Part shown: in pieces, positions 63,559-64,000 of the stretch
How positions within the stretch are numbered: the first letter of the stretch is position 1
Layout of the letters: each line of letters starts with the position of its first letter
Source: an unicellular cyanobacterium SU2
GTDB taxonomy: Bacteria > Cyanobacteriota > Cyanobacteriia > Cyanobacteriales > Microcystaceae
Direction of reading: 5' to 3'
Assembly: GCA_002110465.1 (NCBI GenBank)
Contig: NEED01000049.1
Span: 62,001 to 126,000 of the forward strand
Length of the DNA stretch: 64,000 bases
Program-made: the position numbers and the translations under genes
Notes under the pieces: model-generated
The model's input: only the letters and a program-made list of their open reading frames with translations
Databases searched by the model: none
Told to the model about the DNA's origin: nothing

Positions 63559-63765
63559 CTAAGTTTCTTGATAGATTTTTAAGTCAGTTTCTTGGGGATT
63601 AATTAATTGTCTTTGAGAAGCATTCAAAAATTCAATGCTAATTGGTTCATCTGTCTCATCATAACTAATAATAATTCCTCCTGCTTCTGAGATAGCATTG
63701 GATGGGGGAACATCTTTCATAATAAAAATTAAAATATCTGATTCTGGATCATACTTAACTTTCAT
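63559..63765 (-). CDS. DUF2283 protein, antitoxin-like
   Basis: 68 residues: MKVKYDPESDILIFIMKDVP, then ISEAGGIIISYDETDEPISI and EFLNASQR, the DUF2283 pattern (small beta-rich protein). Such proteins often pair with DUF4258 proteins and are thought to be antitoxins. The start overlaps the upstream gene's end by 12 bp, so the two are translationally coupled. Confidence 0.75.
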   Translation of the reverse strand: MKVKYDPESDILIFIMKDVPPSNAISEAGGIIISYDETDEPISIEFLNASQRQLINPQETDLKIYQET

Positions 63766-64000
63766 GGTTATCTTCCTGCCAATAGCGATTAATTTGATTT
63801 GTCCAGTATAATGTTAAAATCCTTCTCGTTTTGCCAATTCTTACAAAGACTATTCTTAGTAAACCGTTTCCTTTTTTAGATTGAGCAATCAATACTTCAT
63901 CTTCAATGATAACCTGTTGCGGATTATTTAATATAGTTTCTACGTCCTCCTTTGTAATTCCTAATTTTGATTGCCATTGCTTTTGCCGTTCTTCTGCATG
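63754..64000 (-). CDS. DUF4258-like protein, toxin-like (5' end outside window)
   Basis: At least 81 residues; the frame is open to the right edge, where it reads HAEERQKQWQSKLGITKEDV. It continues ETILNNPQQVIIEDEVLIAQ, GNGLLRIVFVRIGKTRRI, LTLYWTNQINRYW, the DUF4258 consensus (a RelE-like small RNase fold is proposed). It overlaps the DUF2283 gene, a common toxin-antitoxin layout in cyanobacteria. No activity can be claimed from sequence. Confidence 0.65.

Overview
The window reads as chromosomal DNA of a unicellular, nitrogen-fixing cyanobacterium of the Crocosphaera/Cyanothece type. The AT-rich composition, frequent HIP1 octamers (GCGATCGC), heptanucleotide tandem repeats, a photosystem II assembly-type operon, a CO2-hydration protein, a glutamine-riboswitch/GS-inactivating-factor locus and hupSL uptake hydrogenase genes all point that way. 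The genus is an inference from gene content; no search could be run.

Layout. 0-6.4 kb: organophosphate scavenging. A broken phoD-like gene and several decayed palindromic elements precede a giant secreted nuclease/5'-nucleotidase with a candidate Pho box upstream. 6.4-13.7 kb: a sugar nucleotidyltransferase, scpA, a lactate dehydrogenase/GapN-like pair, a zinc-ribbon protein and coaE. 13.7-15.2 kb: a dead ISL3-type transposase and tRNA-Asp. 15.3-21.1 kb: a DUF4230 protein and an eight-gene minus-strand operon (V4R, triple-motif protein, phycobilisome-like, V4R, ferredoxin, phycobilisome-like, ferredoxin, TPR) matching the Synechocystis slr0144-slr0151 'PAP' operon. 22.4-24.5 kb: oligopeptidase. 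24.8-29.6 kb: a four-gene pseudopilin/HpsA-like cluster.

30.4-36.6 kb: rne-rnhB, a DUF1997 protein, pheA, a Lon-N protein, tRNA-Ser and a metallophosphoesterase. 36.9-41.5 kb: two tandem FHA-GGDEF-EAL proteins and an orphan ParA. 41.7 kb: a candidate Yfr1 sRNA. 42-48.8 kb: small exported proteins, a fused oxidoreductase-SelD, a retropepsin-like protease, trmH and a CupB-like protein. 49-51.3 kb: an unlisted-size Cys-rich small protein, DedA, a glutamine riboswitch with two small genes, and ssb. 51.3-56.5 kb: a nucleotidyltransferase/degenerate phosphomannomutase fusion and a membrane polyferredoxin carrying C-terminal EF-hands. 56.9-57.3 kb: mobile-element debris. 57.4-61.8 kb: an Ig-like/propeller membrane protein, then hupS and hupL separated by a hairpin and seven heptamer repeats. 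62-64 kb: a PIN-domain gene broken by two in-frame stops and a DUF4258/DUF2283 toxin-antitoxin-like pair running off the right edge.

Common themes are nutrient sensing (phosphate, glutamine), photosynthetic complex maintenance and redox metabolism, with small RNAs and very small proteins among the less obvious content. The most informative places for follow-up are the PAP-type operon (one phycobilisome-like protein keeps the bilin cysteine, one does not), the riboswitch locus, the EF-hand polyferredoxin near hupSL, and the nonsense-broken genes.
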